Shown one piece after another: positions 46,242-57,119 of a DNA stretch of 64,000 bases (the first letter of the stretch is position 1; each line of letters opens with the position of its first letter). Location: the NCBI GenBank assembly GCA_029204225.1, contig CM055106.1, forward strand, positions 15,573,278-15,637,277, given 5' to 3'. The translations under genes were made by a program, and so were the position numbers. The DNA comes from Diphasiastrum complanatum (lineage: Eukaryota > Streptophyta > Lycopodiopsida > Lycopodiales > Lycopodiaceae). The notes below the pieces were generated by a model that was not told where the DNA came from, did not search any database, and was given only the letters and a program-made list of their open reading frames with translations.

Positions 46242-47140
46242 TTGGTGGATCACACTCATGATGAGATAGATCAAATGTTTAGGGATTTTTTTGAAAACAT
46301 AAGACAGAAAAATGTTTTTTCTTTATCAGTATTACAAAGTATTATCGAGGAGTCCTACATCCTTGAACCAAATGTGTTATTATTACGATGCACATTTGAT
46401 TTTAGAGGTTATGTCAAAATGACTGAACAACTCCGCGTAGAACCAATCGATGATATTAGTTTTCAACATCAATTCAAAATTCAAAATAATGATAAAGGCA
46501 TCACATTGCTATGGGAAAAGCAATTTTCAAATTCTATTACGTGGTTACCTTCTGAAGGACTCTATTTTTATGTAATGTGCCTTTAACTTAGGTTCATTTT
46601 GTGTCTTCATATCATCTAATGTCCACTCTGGAAGAGCTGAAAGTTCAGAGAGAACAACGTTCAGTTGATCTATTTGCAACATTGATTTTTTTGAAATCAA
46701 CTGTTCATCAAGCAGTGCACCAATTTTTTGATGACTTTGATTGACATTGGTGGATGGATTTTTTTGAAGAACATAAACTCAATTTATTCAACTTGGGGAA
46801 TACAAATTCAATTGAAGAATTTCACTAGCTATTAAGATCAACAATTCTAATGACCACAGTTGAATCCTCATCTATTTCAGAACAAATTGAGATTTTATCC
46901 CTTTTGCAAAATAAAAAACATGAAATTTATTTGGGTTTAAAAAAAACTCGTGAAATTATAAAAGCCACCAAGGCTACGTGGTCTAATAATTTTGGTGAAA
47001 TTGACGTGGGGAGCCTCCTTGCACTTTTAGCTTTAAAAAATAGTGAAAATCATCTATTTTGGATTGCTAAAGAGTTTGGCTTCATTCAAAGCAATGACAG
47101 GTCAGAAATTGTACATGTGCAATGGATGTGGACCATGTAA
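46242..47140 (+). pseudogene. Unidentified ORF pair
   Basis: Two plus-strand frames, 46242-46586 (MVDHTHDEIDQMFRDFFENI, NVLLLRCTFDFRGYVKMTEQ) and 46850-47140 (EILSLLQNKKHEIYLGLKKT, then HLFWIAKEFGFIQSND), are joined by degraded sequence that is still coding-like. The end FWIAKEFGFIQ...VHVQWMW is vaguely like chromo- or BAH-type beta-strand sequence, but this is not enough for a call. They may be one decayed protein. Confidence 0.3.
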
Positions 47141-47355
47141 ACCACAAACAAGTGAGAGTTTGATTGTTGATGGTGAGTGCTTCCAAAAAGCCTATTACAG
47201 AGAGTAATTCCCTTTAAGAAGTTGTGACTTTAGAGAGAGGATACATAGAGAGAGAATGGAAACCGGTACCATTTGGTTGTTGTTTTCAAGTTTTTGGTAA
47301 TGCTTGCATTCTAACTGAAGTGCTTAAACTAGCTCTAACTTCAGGAATTAAGTAG

Positions 47356-48237
47356 TGTGAAAGAATTCAGATCAATGATGATCCAAATCCATAAATTGAT
47401 CTTGGATTTAGAAAAAGAACAAATCAACAATCTTGCCAATGTAAAAAAATCTGCATCTACTCTATGAATGAGATGCAAACTCGAATAGAACTTGATCAAA
47501 CATGAACCAAATCATAAAGTACTATTGCTGTCCATACAAAACCAGCAAGCTAATGTATTTCACACGTGTGGATCCAAAAATAGCAAACATAGATCATTCT
47601 ACACATAGAATTGCAAGCAATCACAAGTATAGTACACCAATGGATGAGAACCATGTATAAACATGAAATTCCTTTCAGCCACTCCATTTTGTTGTGGGGT
47701 CCTTGATGTTGTATACTCCCTCTTGATCCCATGCTCATCATAAAAGGCCTTGAACTTGGTAGATATGTACTCACCACCATTGTCACTCCTTAAGCACTTG
47801 ATCCTTGTGGAAAATTGGTTCTCCCTTGAATTCTTGAACTTAACAAAGACATCATACACTTCATCTTTGCTCTTTAGTAGATATGTCCAACAAAATCTAC
47901 TAAAATCATCAATGAAAGTTACATACATCTTAGCTCCACTATTGCTATTTGTAGTAAATCCATGAATATTTGAATGTACAAGTTGAAAAGGCTTTGGAGA
48001 TGTAGATGTAGATCTAGTATAAGCTAGTCTATGTGACTTAGACAAAGCACAAGACTCACAAACATGATTGATGCCACTTAAGAAAATTGGAAGACCTATC
48101 AAAACGTTCTTTCTAGCCATTACCTCCACTAAATTGAAGTTGAGGTGTCCCATCCTTTTACTCTAATATAAAGTTGGCCTCAATTTGCCAAATATAGAAA
48201 TGTAGCAAATATGACTAAACTGGTTGAGTCTTTCACA
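47356..48237 (-). mobile_element. Copia LTR with integrase fragment replacing its middle
   Basis: On the minus strand, LTR start TGTGAAAGACTC (48237) runs to about 48165. Then comes integrase sequence to about 47662 (RMGHLNFNLVEVMARKNVLI, CESCALSKSHRLAYTRST, MYVTFIDDFSRFCWTYLLKS, LRSDNGGEYIST, TSRTPQQNGVAERN). The last 300 bp of the LTR follow, ending GAATTCTTTCACA at 47356. About 270 bp of LTR are replaced by about 500 bp of integrase. The integrase frame itself is open for 184 codons. No clear target duplication is seen (AGTAG versus AGTCA). Confidence 0.75.
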
Positions 48238-48279
48238 AGTCAGACACTGTGACAAAGTGTCGTTATTCTCTTTGAAGGC

Positions 48280-48615
48280 CTAAAGCAAAAAGTTACTGAG
48301 CACCAGCAATTCATTGGATGAATCTCTTGCAATGTCATATTGCAAGAGTGTAATCCCAGACTCTATCACATGATCACTGATAGAATTGAGATCCAAACAA
48401 TCAACAACTCTATAATCTATACTAAAGTCAAGTTCCTCTATTCTAAAACAAAATGGAATACCAATTCTATCTATAGCATCAGCTATGTCCTTCTCAAATT
48501 TAAGATAATCATCGGAATCTATATATGTATAAAGATTTGAACAAGGAGGAGGAGGTGGATGAGCAGTATCTACAGGAATTACAAGATATCCAAAATCGAT
48601 GTAGCTATATTTACA
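48280..48615 (-). other. Open frame without a start codon, downstream of the histone-like relic
   Basis: About 110 codons without a stop and without a Met, with a Pro run (TAHPPPPPCSNL) and then DSDDYLKFEKDIADAIDRIG and VVDCLDLNSISDHVIESGIT. Just upstream (48590-48810), in another frame and with one stop, is a Lys/Pro-rich stretch (PTK, AAPKRAPKKVRRE). It might be the continuation of the histone-like protein or part of a different relic. Confidence 0.3.
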
Positions 48616-48802
48616 ACCTTATCTAGGGCAACATTATCTACATTTCCATAGGGAATAGGCTGTGTAGAATCAGTGGTATTTTCCCTCCTTACTTTCTTTG
48701 GGGCTCTCTTGGGGGCTGCCTACTTCGTAGGGCGCTTGGTAGGAAGGTCAGTCCTATCTAGAGGAACAGGTTTGGGAGCAGCAGGCTGAGACGTGTAACC
48801 TA

Positions 48803-49110
48803 CAAAATCTCTCCCTCATCCTCATCAGTAACTAAAAATCCTTAGGCATAATGGTGACACTCTTAGAATAAATAGCAAGCAAAAACGAATCTTCGAAAAA
48901 AAGGCTCAGATAATCCTTAGCAGCTTCTTGAAGGCACTGGAGAGCAGAGAGTGTGAATCTAACAAATTGACTAAGATCATTTCTAGTTATGTGGCGGACG
49001 ACACGGTAGAATGGAACTCTGGGAATCAACAGAGCAGTTGATCTCTGATACTTATGAATATCAGAGATCCACCTACGGCGGGTGCGCCTTCTAGACCTAG
49101 CCGGAGGTGT
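48803..49110 (-). pseudogene. CENH3-like divergent histone H3 relic
   Basis: The minus strand encodes a histone H3 fold without introns: alpha-N region IHKYQRSTALLIPRVPFYRV, loop 1 (ITRNDLSQFVRFTLSAL), alpha-2 (LQEAAKDYLSLFFEDSFLL), and AIYSKSVTIMPKDF. A TAG at 48832-48834 then replaces the codon that is Gln in H3 (KDIQLARR), and LLMRMRERF continues in frame. LLIP, DYL, the Asp-Ser pair after Glu and KDF resemble plant CENH3 more than canonical H3. Loop 1 is one residue longer than in H3. The N-terminal tail cannot be aligned (the open frame starts at 49221). It is probably a decayed retrocopy or relic. Confidence 0.7.
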
Positions 49111-49209
49111 AATGGCAACCGCAATGGCTGAGGATGAGCTAGCAGAGAAGAAATACGTAGTGTAAAGTTGGGACACACGTTCCGTAATGGGGATCGAATT
49201 GCCATGCAG

Positions 49210-49600
49210 CGGTATCCACAACTAGAAAACTTTGTGTTTATCCACGTAGAGTATCCACGTGAGGCCCGACACTTAGTCAATTTTTTGAAATTTTGTTTGC
49301 GTGGAACATCCACGCATGGATTATCCACGCCAAATTTTTTTTGAACACGCCTCCGGCCAGTCTACCGGTGTTTTTCTAACACGGCACCGAAAAATTTATG
49401 CGCGTGGATTATCTACGCGTGGATAATCCACGCAAAATTGAATTTTGAAAATTTCGGCAACTGTTTGGGAGGTAAGGTTGGCGGCACCGGAAAGCAGTTT
49501 TGGCATGGATAATCCACGCAAATTTCAGTTTGTTCACCGGACGAGACTGGAAGTTAAAGATATCCACACGTGGATATCTTCTGCGTGGATTATCCACGCA
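49210..49600. repeat. Left subterminal palindrome cluster of the CACTA-type element
   Basis: At least eight copies of TATCCACG/CGTGGATA, several paired as near-palindromes GCGTGGAT-n-ATCCACGC (for example 49314-49330, 49402-49433, 49560-49600). The same motifs recur at 58694-58753 and 60363-60470. In En/Spm elements such subterminal motifs bind the element's own small protein (family knowledge). Confidence 0.75.
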
Positions 49601-50970
49601 TTTTTTTTTGTTTTTGTTTTTTGCATGTTGATAATGACATGAAATTAGTTAAATAAATATATTTCTAAAGTGAATTATATTATGATTAGGCTATGTATTT
49701 TTTTTTTTCTAAAGTGAATTATATTATGATGAGGTTTTTTTTTTTTTGGGCATGTTCATAATGAAATGGAATTAGTTAAATAAATATTTTTTTTAAAGTG
49801 AATTATATCATGGTGCTCCTAGATGATTGAGATTTTTGATGAGGGCGGCCACCTACTTTTATTAGACAGTTGACTCGAGCTACCAAGGGGGTAATTATGC
49901 ATGATCTAAGGCTTTGAGAGCCAGGGGTTTAGGGTCTACCCTAATGGCACTCTACCTAATCTCATATCTGAGATCATTTGATATGGATTGAGAGCTCATT
50001 TTGTACATACTTCGAGAGATTATCAAGAGATGATGATTTTGGCAAGTTTGCTCTTTAATGAGGAATTGATGAATGATGAATGTGATATTTTTTGTGTCTA
50101 ATGAATATATCTGAATCTGAACAAAGTATTATACTTTCCACGAGTGTGACATGATGTGAAGATCAATTATTTCTAGTTTTATTGTGGTGTTCAAAAGCTC
50201 TTGCCAATTAGATGCAAAATAGGTTGAATTGTGTGCAGTTTTCTATCTATTAGATATAAGTGAAACCTTTGATGTTCTTTCAAGGTTTTAAAATCCAAAT
50301 GAGCTTCATAACCTTTGATTTTAATATGGTATCAGAGCCCAAATGCAACCATCAAGGCTCAAATACAAGGAAGAGAGAAGCAATTACAAGTTGATGATTG
50401 TTTAATTTTATTGCCCTTATTACTACCTTAAGTTTGATGATGTTCTTTCAAGTGTGAATGAAACTGTAGCAACAAAAGAGTGATTTGATGTAATGAAAAG
50501 TGAGGTGAGTACATGATGCATTGTTTGAGATACTTGTAAAATTATTGATCCTCCAGCAAAGATACAAAATGTTACTGTTTGCAAATGGGTCTTTAAGATC
50601 AAGCTTAATCAAGATGGTAGCGTGAACAATTATAAAACAAGACTAGTTGCCAAGGGATATGCTCAATTCAAGGGGATTGACTATGATAAAACACTTGATT
50701 TTGTCATAGTTTGTGGTGGTGATTTCATAAACTCACATGCTTTTAGTGATTTACTGCCTTTGCAGCATTTGTTAAAAAATGAGAATTTTCTTGGAACATG
50801 AAGCCGTACATCTATCTTCACCGACATTATCTCCAAAAAAATGGGATTGAAGTCAAACTATGTCTATTCTTTTCACTTACTTGACCATAAATGAGACTCT
50901 ATTTTGGCTAAATAACAATCATTTGAAAGCATTGCAAGAATCAATTTCATTCAGAATTGCAATAATCAAT
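49601..50970 (+). other. Copia LTR end, primer site and RT scrap nested in the CACTA element
   Basis: TGGTATCAGAGCC at 50327-50339 marks a plant copia primer site, with LTR-like AT-rich sequence before it. A plus-strand RT scrap at 50575-50715 reads VCKWVFKIKLNQDGSVNNYK and then TRLVAKGYAQFKGIDYDKT. No other part of this copia element is visible. The remaining bases hold nothing that I recognise. Confidence 0.65.
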
Positions 50971-50972
50971 TT

Positions 50973-51490
50973 TTATTCAGAATTACAAGAATCAATTTCA
51001 TCAGCGACAACATCTTGCAATTCATCTCCTCTTAGATGATTTTCATCATCCTGACTACTAGAATTTCTATTCTCAACATCTATGGAAGTGGGTGCTTCAA
51101 GTATGGTTTGACGATTTATTACATCTCTAGGTAGCTCAATCTCATAGTTAAAATGAAGGTTTTCCATTTCATTCTCAACATTTGCACCCTCAAATACTCG
51201 TCATGAACATAGTTCAACTTGAGCTACAAACCACCATATCTTGTTTAGTCGATCTGGTGGAAAAAACTCACTATTTTAGAACATATCGAAAACTCAAATA
51301 CTGAAGTCACTTGCAATAAAATGAAAAACATTATAGCATAACATGTGCACCTGCTCACAGTGACGAGGCAACACCAATGTGTCAAAGGACTCCATGCTCA
51401 ATGTTTTTGATGAATCAATCGCAAAAAATCCACTTGGATCCGATTTTACGGTTGCATTTGGCCCTCTACAAAATCAAATAAAAAATAGTG
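50973..51490 (-). pseudogene. CACTA transposase C-terminal region
   Basis: Minus-strand frames read PSGFFAIDSSKTLSMESFDT, then LVLPRHCEQVHML, and after stops MENLHFNYEIELPRDVINRQ with an acidic end. This matches the region after the TNP2 core in plant CACTA polyproteins (the DUF4216-like C-terminus), in degraded form. Confidence 0.55.
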
Positions 51491-51523
51491 TCCACTGTGA
51501 ATGAACATGGTGTCTCAAAATGA

Positions 51524-53930
51524 TTAAACAGATATTGTTATAAACAAGAATGTTCTAATAATAAAGTATCTAAAGAATAATACCTTCCATTTGCATCCTC
51601 TTGCAAAGTCCCATTTTGCGTTTGATATTTTTTGTCCCTCTTTTGTTGCTTTTTGTAGTGTGTCATGCATCCACTCTACAGTGCATTGCTTGGGCAATGG
51701 CTCAAGATAATGTGAACTTGAGGCCATGTGTCTACCTCTATTCTGTCGTTGGCGCCTTCTAGACAAGGCCCTCTTTTTTCTTTCTTCTTCATATAGGTCT
51801 AACCATTTATCCATAACTCCACAATTATAAAGCATGAATGTAGAATTTTTTTCTCGTTGGAAGGGTGCCAACCTATGGACCTTTCCCATCCCTTGAGGTT
51901 TTTCACTAGTTACCTCTTCGGCTTCCTCATCACGCCACAATAGTAGACCAGATGGATGTAGTTGGTGCAAAATTTCAGTAACATAAAAGAGAGATTCATG
52001 TACTAACCATCTCTCTGACATGCTACCTTCAGGCCTTGCCTTTTGACGCACAAAATCTTTTAAGACTTTCATGTATCTTTCCATAAAGAACATCCACCTA
52101 AAAAGTCACAAATGGCTAATAATAACTGTTTTATTTAATGAGTTCATGTATCAATTGATTTAGTTTAAATACACATGCAAAAAATAATTTATGCACTTAT
52201 ACCTAGTGTGCACTAGACCAACAATAGAAACTTCTTCAACCAAGTGCACCAATAAATGCACTTGTGAGTCCATGATGGAAGTCGAAAAATATCTCTCAAA
52301 CATGCACACAATCTCCACCATATCCTCATGTCTCTTGCAAAGATCCAGCTCACGGATTTCTTTTGAACACATCCATTTGCAACATATTCAATCCATTTTA
52401 TGTCTATTTGAATTTCCAATCAATAAATACTAAATAAAAAATGCACCAAGTACATGTAAATACCTGACAATGATGGATAGTTTGTATACGGTCTCACAAA
52501 TATCTTTTGACGAGCACCCATGAATTGACAATGGATAGATGAATTGAATCATCTTTAGCCAACCATGAGATTTGAGACCTTGCAACTTTGCATCCACTGT
52601 GAATGATGACCGTAGAGAATGAGCAAAACCAGTTGGTGTCTTAATGTCATGAATAATGGAGCGCACATGGTTAAGCTCCTCCTTAGTGAATGTCCAAGGT
52701 AGTTTTGGAGCATGATCTTCACCATCCTTTATCCAATATTCTTTTTTGGTGTTTGATTCTTTTAGATCGTGCCTTGCAGCAATGGTATCTTTTTCACCAA
52801 TCAAGTGTTTCCAAATAGATTCACCCACATTTTTAAATATGTGCATGGGATCAAGTAGGTGATTAATCAAAAGGTTATTCCAATATTTCAAACGATGAAA
52901 TACAGATAATCTTTAATACCATCAATTGGCTTTGCTTGAGATTCCTCCCATAGTATTCGCCAATCTTTCACGGACATCCTCTTTGGAGGCATCTCTCTCT
53001 CAACTCTTCCTCCAAAACCTCTTCTATGAGTGTCTCTGAATGGATGGCCTTCATGCAAGTATTTACGATGATTTTCATAAACCACTTTTTTGAGACTAAA
53101 AGAGTATCTTCCCACAAGATTTGGCCCGCACAAAAAACAAGCATTTTTTCTAGCCGTTTGAAAGCCTGCCCAACAAATGGATACCATCAATCACTATTAA
53201 AAAAAGTATATATCAAAGAATAATTATAACCATTGTAGTATATCATGTAAATGTCAAGAATTACTAGTTGTATGTAACTGTAAACAAACTCCTATGTAAA
53301 TAAGATAGACATTGTTTGAATGATTACCTGAGCATTCACCTAATCCTGGATAGTCGTGCATTGTCCACATTACAATGGCATGTAGTGTAAACTCCCTCTC
53401 ATGTAAGGGGCGCGAAATGTCATATGCTTGTGCCAACATAATGTGTCTCTTTTTTGTACTCAACCAAGGAGGAATATTTTAATTTACCAAGCAAACAGAC
53501 CAAATGGACCACGTAGTTGCTCGTACACCAAAGGGGTTCACACCATCTGTTGCAAAACCAAATCTCACATTTCTTGACTCATTGGCAAAGCTTGGATACT
53601 CTTTGTTGATGTGTTTCCATGCAGGTGAATCTGAAGGTATCCTCATCATCCCATCCGTAGAGGTATGGTGTGCATGTCAGTCCATAAGTTGTGCAAGAGA
53701 TTTACAACGAAATAAACGTTGTTGCCCCTTGCAAATCATCTCTATATCAAGGAGTATCACAAATGGGACATTTCTTGAGTGATTCGTACCTTCCTCGATA
53801 TAAAATACAAACTTTTGGACATGCATGATATTGCTTGTAGTCCATCCCGATGTTAGACAACATCTTTCATGCCTCATCTCTTGTCTCAGGCATGACATTC
53901 CCTTCTGGGAGAATTTTGTTTTTCAATAGT
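51524..53930 (-). pseudogene. TNP2-like CACTA transposase core
   Basis: From right to left: LPEGNVMPETRDEA, IGMDYKQYHACPKVCILYRG, RYESLKKCPICDTP; then WFCN and ATDGVNPFGVRATTWSVWPV; PPWLSTKKRHIMLAQAYDIS; WTMHDYPGLGECSG; KNACFLCGPNLVGRYS; KYWNNLLINHLLDPMHIFKN; HVRSIIHDIKTPTGFAHSLR; LQGLKSHGWLKMIQFIYPLS; FSTSIMDSQVHLLVHLVEEV; FFMERYMKVLKDFVRQKARP; EGSMSERWLVHESLFYVTEI. This is the Transposase family tnp2 order. Premature stops (after RDEA and CDTP) and frameshifts (near 52900) make it non-functional. Normally the protein cuts the element's ends for transposition. Confidence 0.9.
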
Positions 53931-54036
53931 CTGTACATGACAAAAGAAGTCATTGTAAAAAAAATATCACTCGATGTGTCCAAATTGTAAATTTTGTTTC
54001 AAAGCAAAAATGACAAATAGATGAAAATTTTTTTAC
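53931..54036 (-). other. Intron of the TNP2-like gene
   Basis: Donor GA|GTAAAA at 54036 and acceptor GTACAG| at 53931. Joining the flanks keeps the frame from LTSLF through Glu to LLKNK, the expected TNP2 order. Length is 106 bp. Confidence 0.75.
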
Positions 54037-54452
54037 TCAAATAATGATGTGAGGCTTTGGTCACTCCATCTATATTTGGCTTGAAGATTTAATAGAAGTA
54101 GAGAAGTCGCCAAACGAGATGTCTTTGTTCTAGGATACAATGCAGTCTTTGATTCTTCTTGCAATTTTCTTTCTTCTTTAGACAAAAGTGCCTCCTCATC
54201 TTGTTCATTGTGTCTAGCTGCAATATTGTTTTCGTACATATCATCCAACATGTCTCCCATGACTTCAAATTCATCATTCATTGAAAGCTCATTTTTATCA
54301 TTGGAACTTGTTTGCGAAGAAGTAGATCTAGATGAGCTAGATTCAGATGCATTAGTCTCTTGATTAATGCGCTCATCAATTTCCATCATCTCTTTTAAGC
54401 CTTGACATAGATGACGAGGTAATTGTTTTATATGTGGACCATTGTATTGCAT
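54037..54452 (-). pseudogene. TNP2-like transposase N-terminal exon
   Basis: The frame encodes GLKEMMEIDERINQ, a Ser-rich tract, an acidic stretch (DMLDDMYENN, NEQDEEALLS) and then TALYPRTKTSRLATSLLLLN, then LQAKYRWSDQSLTSLFE. The last part is the classic entry to the TNP2 core (short helix, W, SxxSxxxL). It is open and unbroken. It joins the core through the 106-bp intron. Confidence 0.85.
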
Positions 54453-54925
54453 TCGTTGTCTACGTCAACCATTACGAGATTGTCTCCAACACTAAATGAC
54501 GATGAAAAATCCTATATATCAAAATAACAAGAAGTAGGTTGAAACAATGCTTGATAAACATTTCCTCCCAATACTTGATAGATCTAAATGTTGCATATGA
54601 ATATAAATTACCTCTTAGTTTAAAAAGTATGAACACACCAATGTATCTATTAGACAGATTTGTCTTTTCAACTTGTTAACATTCAATGAACTCAAAGACG
54701 AATAATGCTCCTAACATTTAATCTAGGCAAATGACAAATAATGCTCCTAACAATTGCCATGTTTAATGACACAAACCAAATACAATCAAGATGCATGGAT
54801 TATACATCTCTACATATCAACAAAATTTAAATCTTCACATTTGACTTATTGTCTTTTGCAAACATTTGGGTAGAGGATGGTTGAAACTATACTTGATGAA
54901 CAATTCCTCCCCAAACCTGATAGAT
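54453..54925 (-). other. Intron-like sequence with a partial repeat of the SET exon end
   Basis: A segment at 54535-54585 resembles 54877-54930 (shared TTGATA/GAACA, TTCCTCCC and TGATAGATCTA), so the 3' end of the SET-like exon has a diverged duplicate about 340 bp further left. No other coding signal was recognised. Confidence 0.5.
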
Positions 54926-55858
54926 CTAGTGGCATGGGACCATTACATAAGTGCCCTTCACATTCCTAGTGAAATATTCTTCTTTTCCATTGGTGCGTTC
55001 TTCAAAATCACAATTCGTCAATAGAGGGTGGCCAATGGAACTATTTATATATGCAGCAATGTTTCCATGCACATCTGGACGTCCATCAATGTATGTACGA
55101 TTTGCCCTTGAGATGTTGCCTCCTTGCATGCGTTGCTCCTCTAAAGAACAAGCATTTGAATTCAAGCCATATACTTGCATCCTCCATTGGTGACGACACA
55201 AAGCATGCCAATCACCCCAATTGTATTGAGGTCCTGCGTATGGCATCAATGTCACAACACTATTTAAAGGAACCTCAATACTACTCAATGCAAAAAGGCC
55301 CAAACCAGTCGCAGGAAAGTGTTCAGTAGGCATGATCATGTAGATTCGACCCCAATACGTAAATGGTGTTCCATTTAATGGTAATGGTGATTGGAGTGAC
55401 CAACACGAATATCTACTTCTAATAAAAGCTTTTACTAATGGTTGCAAGCTAGGTAGAAGAGGAAGGTCAGACAAAGAACCTAGAATGTCTTTTGACACAT
55501 CAACAGTGCGTAGTGATTTGAAATTATCTTTCAAACTAGTCATAATACGTCCAAGACGTGTTCTCTTTTTTAAAGGGGTGGTCAAGTTTGTGGAATCCAC
55601 GTGGAGTATCATGGAGGACTCATGTGCAACATCTAGGATAGGTGTGGTTGGGTGGTAAGAACGTTCTAGAGATTTGGAGACATGGATTGAATCACAAGGC
55701 ATTGATGAACTAATTATATCATGCAAGGGGTCATCATCAACAAGAGCATCATCTAGGACCAATGATGATCCAAAATCAATATTCATGTGATTTATGCTAT
55801 CAATAATATTCTAGATCTCTCTTGCAACTCTTTTTCTTGAAATCAACTTATGGTCCTT
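54926..55858 (-). CDS. SET-domain-like exon inside the CACTA element
   Basis: An exon with a good acceptor (CAACTTTTGCAG at 55859) and a 286-codon open frame from 55786. Residues 1-125 are low-complexity and unrecognised. Residues 145-286 follow SET-domain order: Y-W-G-R, GLGLFAL (161-167), MPYAGP (181-186), then IDGRPDVHGNIAAYINSS (233-250), NCDF (258-261) and GTYVMVPCH. Just past the stop, in another frame, GEELFIKY (near 54889-54912) matches the usual closing GEEL...Y. The His of the NHS motif is replaced (INSS). SET domains methylate lysines, often on histones, but activity here is doubtful because of the motif change and the end frameshift. Confidence 0.6.
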
Positions 55859-55888
55859 CTGCAAAAGTTGAAATTGTTAGATGTATCA

Positions 55889-55988
<100 letters not shown>

Positions 55989-56038
55989 CATGAAACATAA
56001 ATCAATATATAACACAAACCGTAAACCAGTAGTATGAA

Positions 56039-56100
56039 ACACACACACAGACACATGCACACACACACACCCACCCACCCACACCCACCCAAAACACACA
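56039..56100. repeat. CA-rich simple repeat
   Basis: ACACAC/CACCCA-rich stretch of about 60 bp next to the first CT run. Confidence 0.9.
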
Positions 56101-56318
56101 TGAAGAGAAAAACAGAGAGAACATTATAAAGTGCTAATCAAAACTCCCGAACCACACGATTATATCCTACTCCAGAATGTCACCACATGCTCCCTCCCTG
56201 CGGCGTTTGGGCTTTTTTGTGGAACTCATCTTCCAACAAAAAACATTTGAACCACGTCTTTAACGGACGAAAACAAGGGCTATACACCTTCCTAGAATTG
56301 GGAGTGTTGGTTACCTTT

Positions 56319-56320
<2 letters not shown>

Positions 56321-56405
<85 letters not shown>
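56321..56405. repeat. (CT)42 microsatellite
   Basis: Second uninterrupted CT run, 85 bp, about 340 bp from the first. A minus-strand open stretch between the two (LKVTNTPNSRKVYSPCFRPL) may be a lost exon, but it is not recognised. Confidence 0.98.
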
Positions 56406-56408
<3 letters not shown>

Positions 56409-56448
56409 CGTGAATGAGTCTATTATGGGTGATTGAATATGGAAATCA

Positions 56449-56613
56449 AGATTAACTACATCTAATCATTCTATTTTGGATTTTTTCTTTTAGAAGCAAG
56501 TGAGAAATTAACTTCATCTAATTTTTTCCTTTTAGAAACAAGTGAGAGATTAACTTCATCTAAATATTCTATTTGGATTTTTCCTTTTAGAAGGAAGTGA
56601 GAGATTAACTTCA
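56449..56613. repeat. Imperfect tandem repeats of about 50 bp
   Basis: Three to four copies of a unit around CTTTTAGAAGCAAGTGAGA and TTAACTTCATCTAA, each with small differences and length changes. They lie in the presumed intron between the transposase-associated exon and the SET exon. Confidence 0.85.
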
Positions 56614-56686
56614 AAGTATCGTGGCACTCATCCTATCACTCAATATTTATGCCAAACTATACTTGAAGTGTCATAAGGGTCAAAAA

Positions 56687-56905
56687 CTAAAGCATCTTCG
56701 AAAAACACTTTAAAGAGTTTACCTCTCGTACTCTTGGATTCTCTGTCTGCACTCCATTGGCCCAAATATGATCGTTGACAATCCTCCTTGTCCGAATCCT
56801 AAGGCCTTTGCATTGTGTGCATGTACATGGTATCCTCTCATCATATTCTGGTTGAAATTGGTCCAATAATCCAATTGCAAATTGCACAAATTCTTTCAGT
56901 GTCAT
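56687..56905 (-). pseudogene. Transposase-associated domain exon (CACTA)
   Basis: The frame reads LKEFVQFAIGLL, then RIPCTCTQCKGLRIRTRRIV and NDHIWANGVQ. This matches the Transpos_assoc domain at the start of plant CACTA transposases (IxCPCxxCxN, then VxxHLxxxGF), with the two Cys pairs kept. It is the 5' part of the TNP2 gene and lies to the right of the SET exon, so the SET exon sits inside the transposase gene. Confidence 0.75.
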
Positions 56906-57119
56906 TCAAGTGAAAATTGACAAATTCTAACATGTGACAAATTGTTACATGTGACAAAAATTGACAAAATAGTATTTGTACATTTAGTGCATTTTCAATC
57001 TTCATTTGTGATGGAGTGGTGACTTGGCTTTCCAAAGAGCAATATATTATATACAAAGAGCAAATCGGATTACATCACTATTACAAATAAAAAAATTATG
57101 ACATAAATCAATATACATA

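Noticed and set aside
46850-47140. BAH or chromo domain
   Set aside because: Only one short stretch looks similar and core residues are missing; this is too weak for a call.
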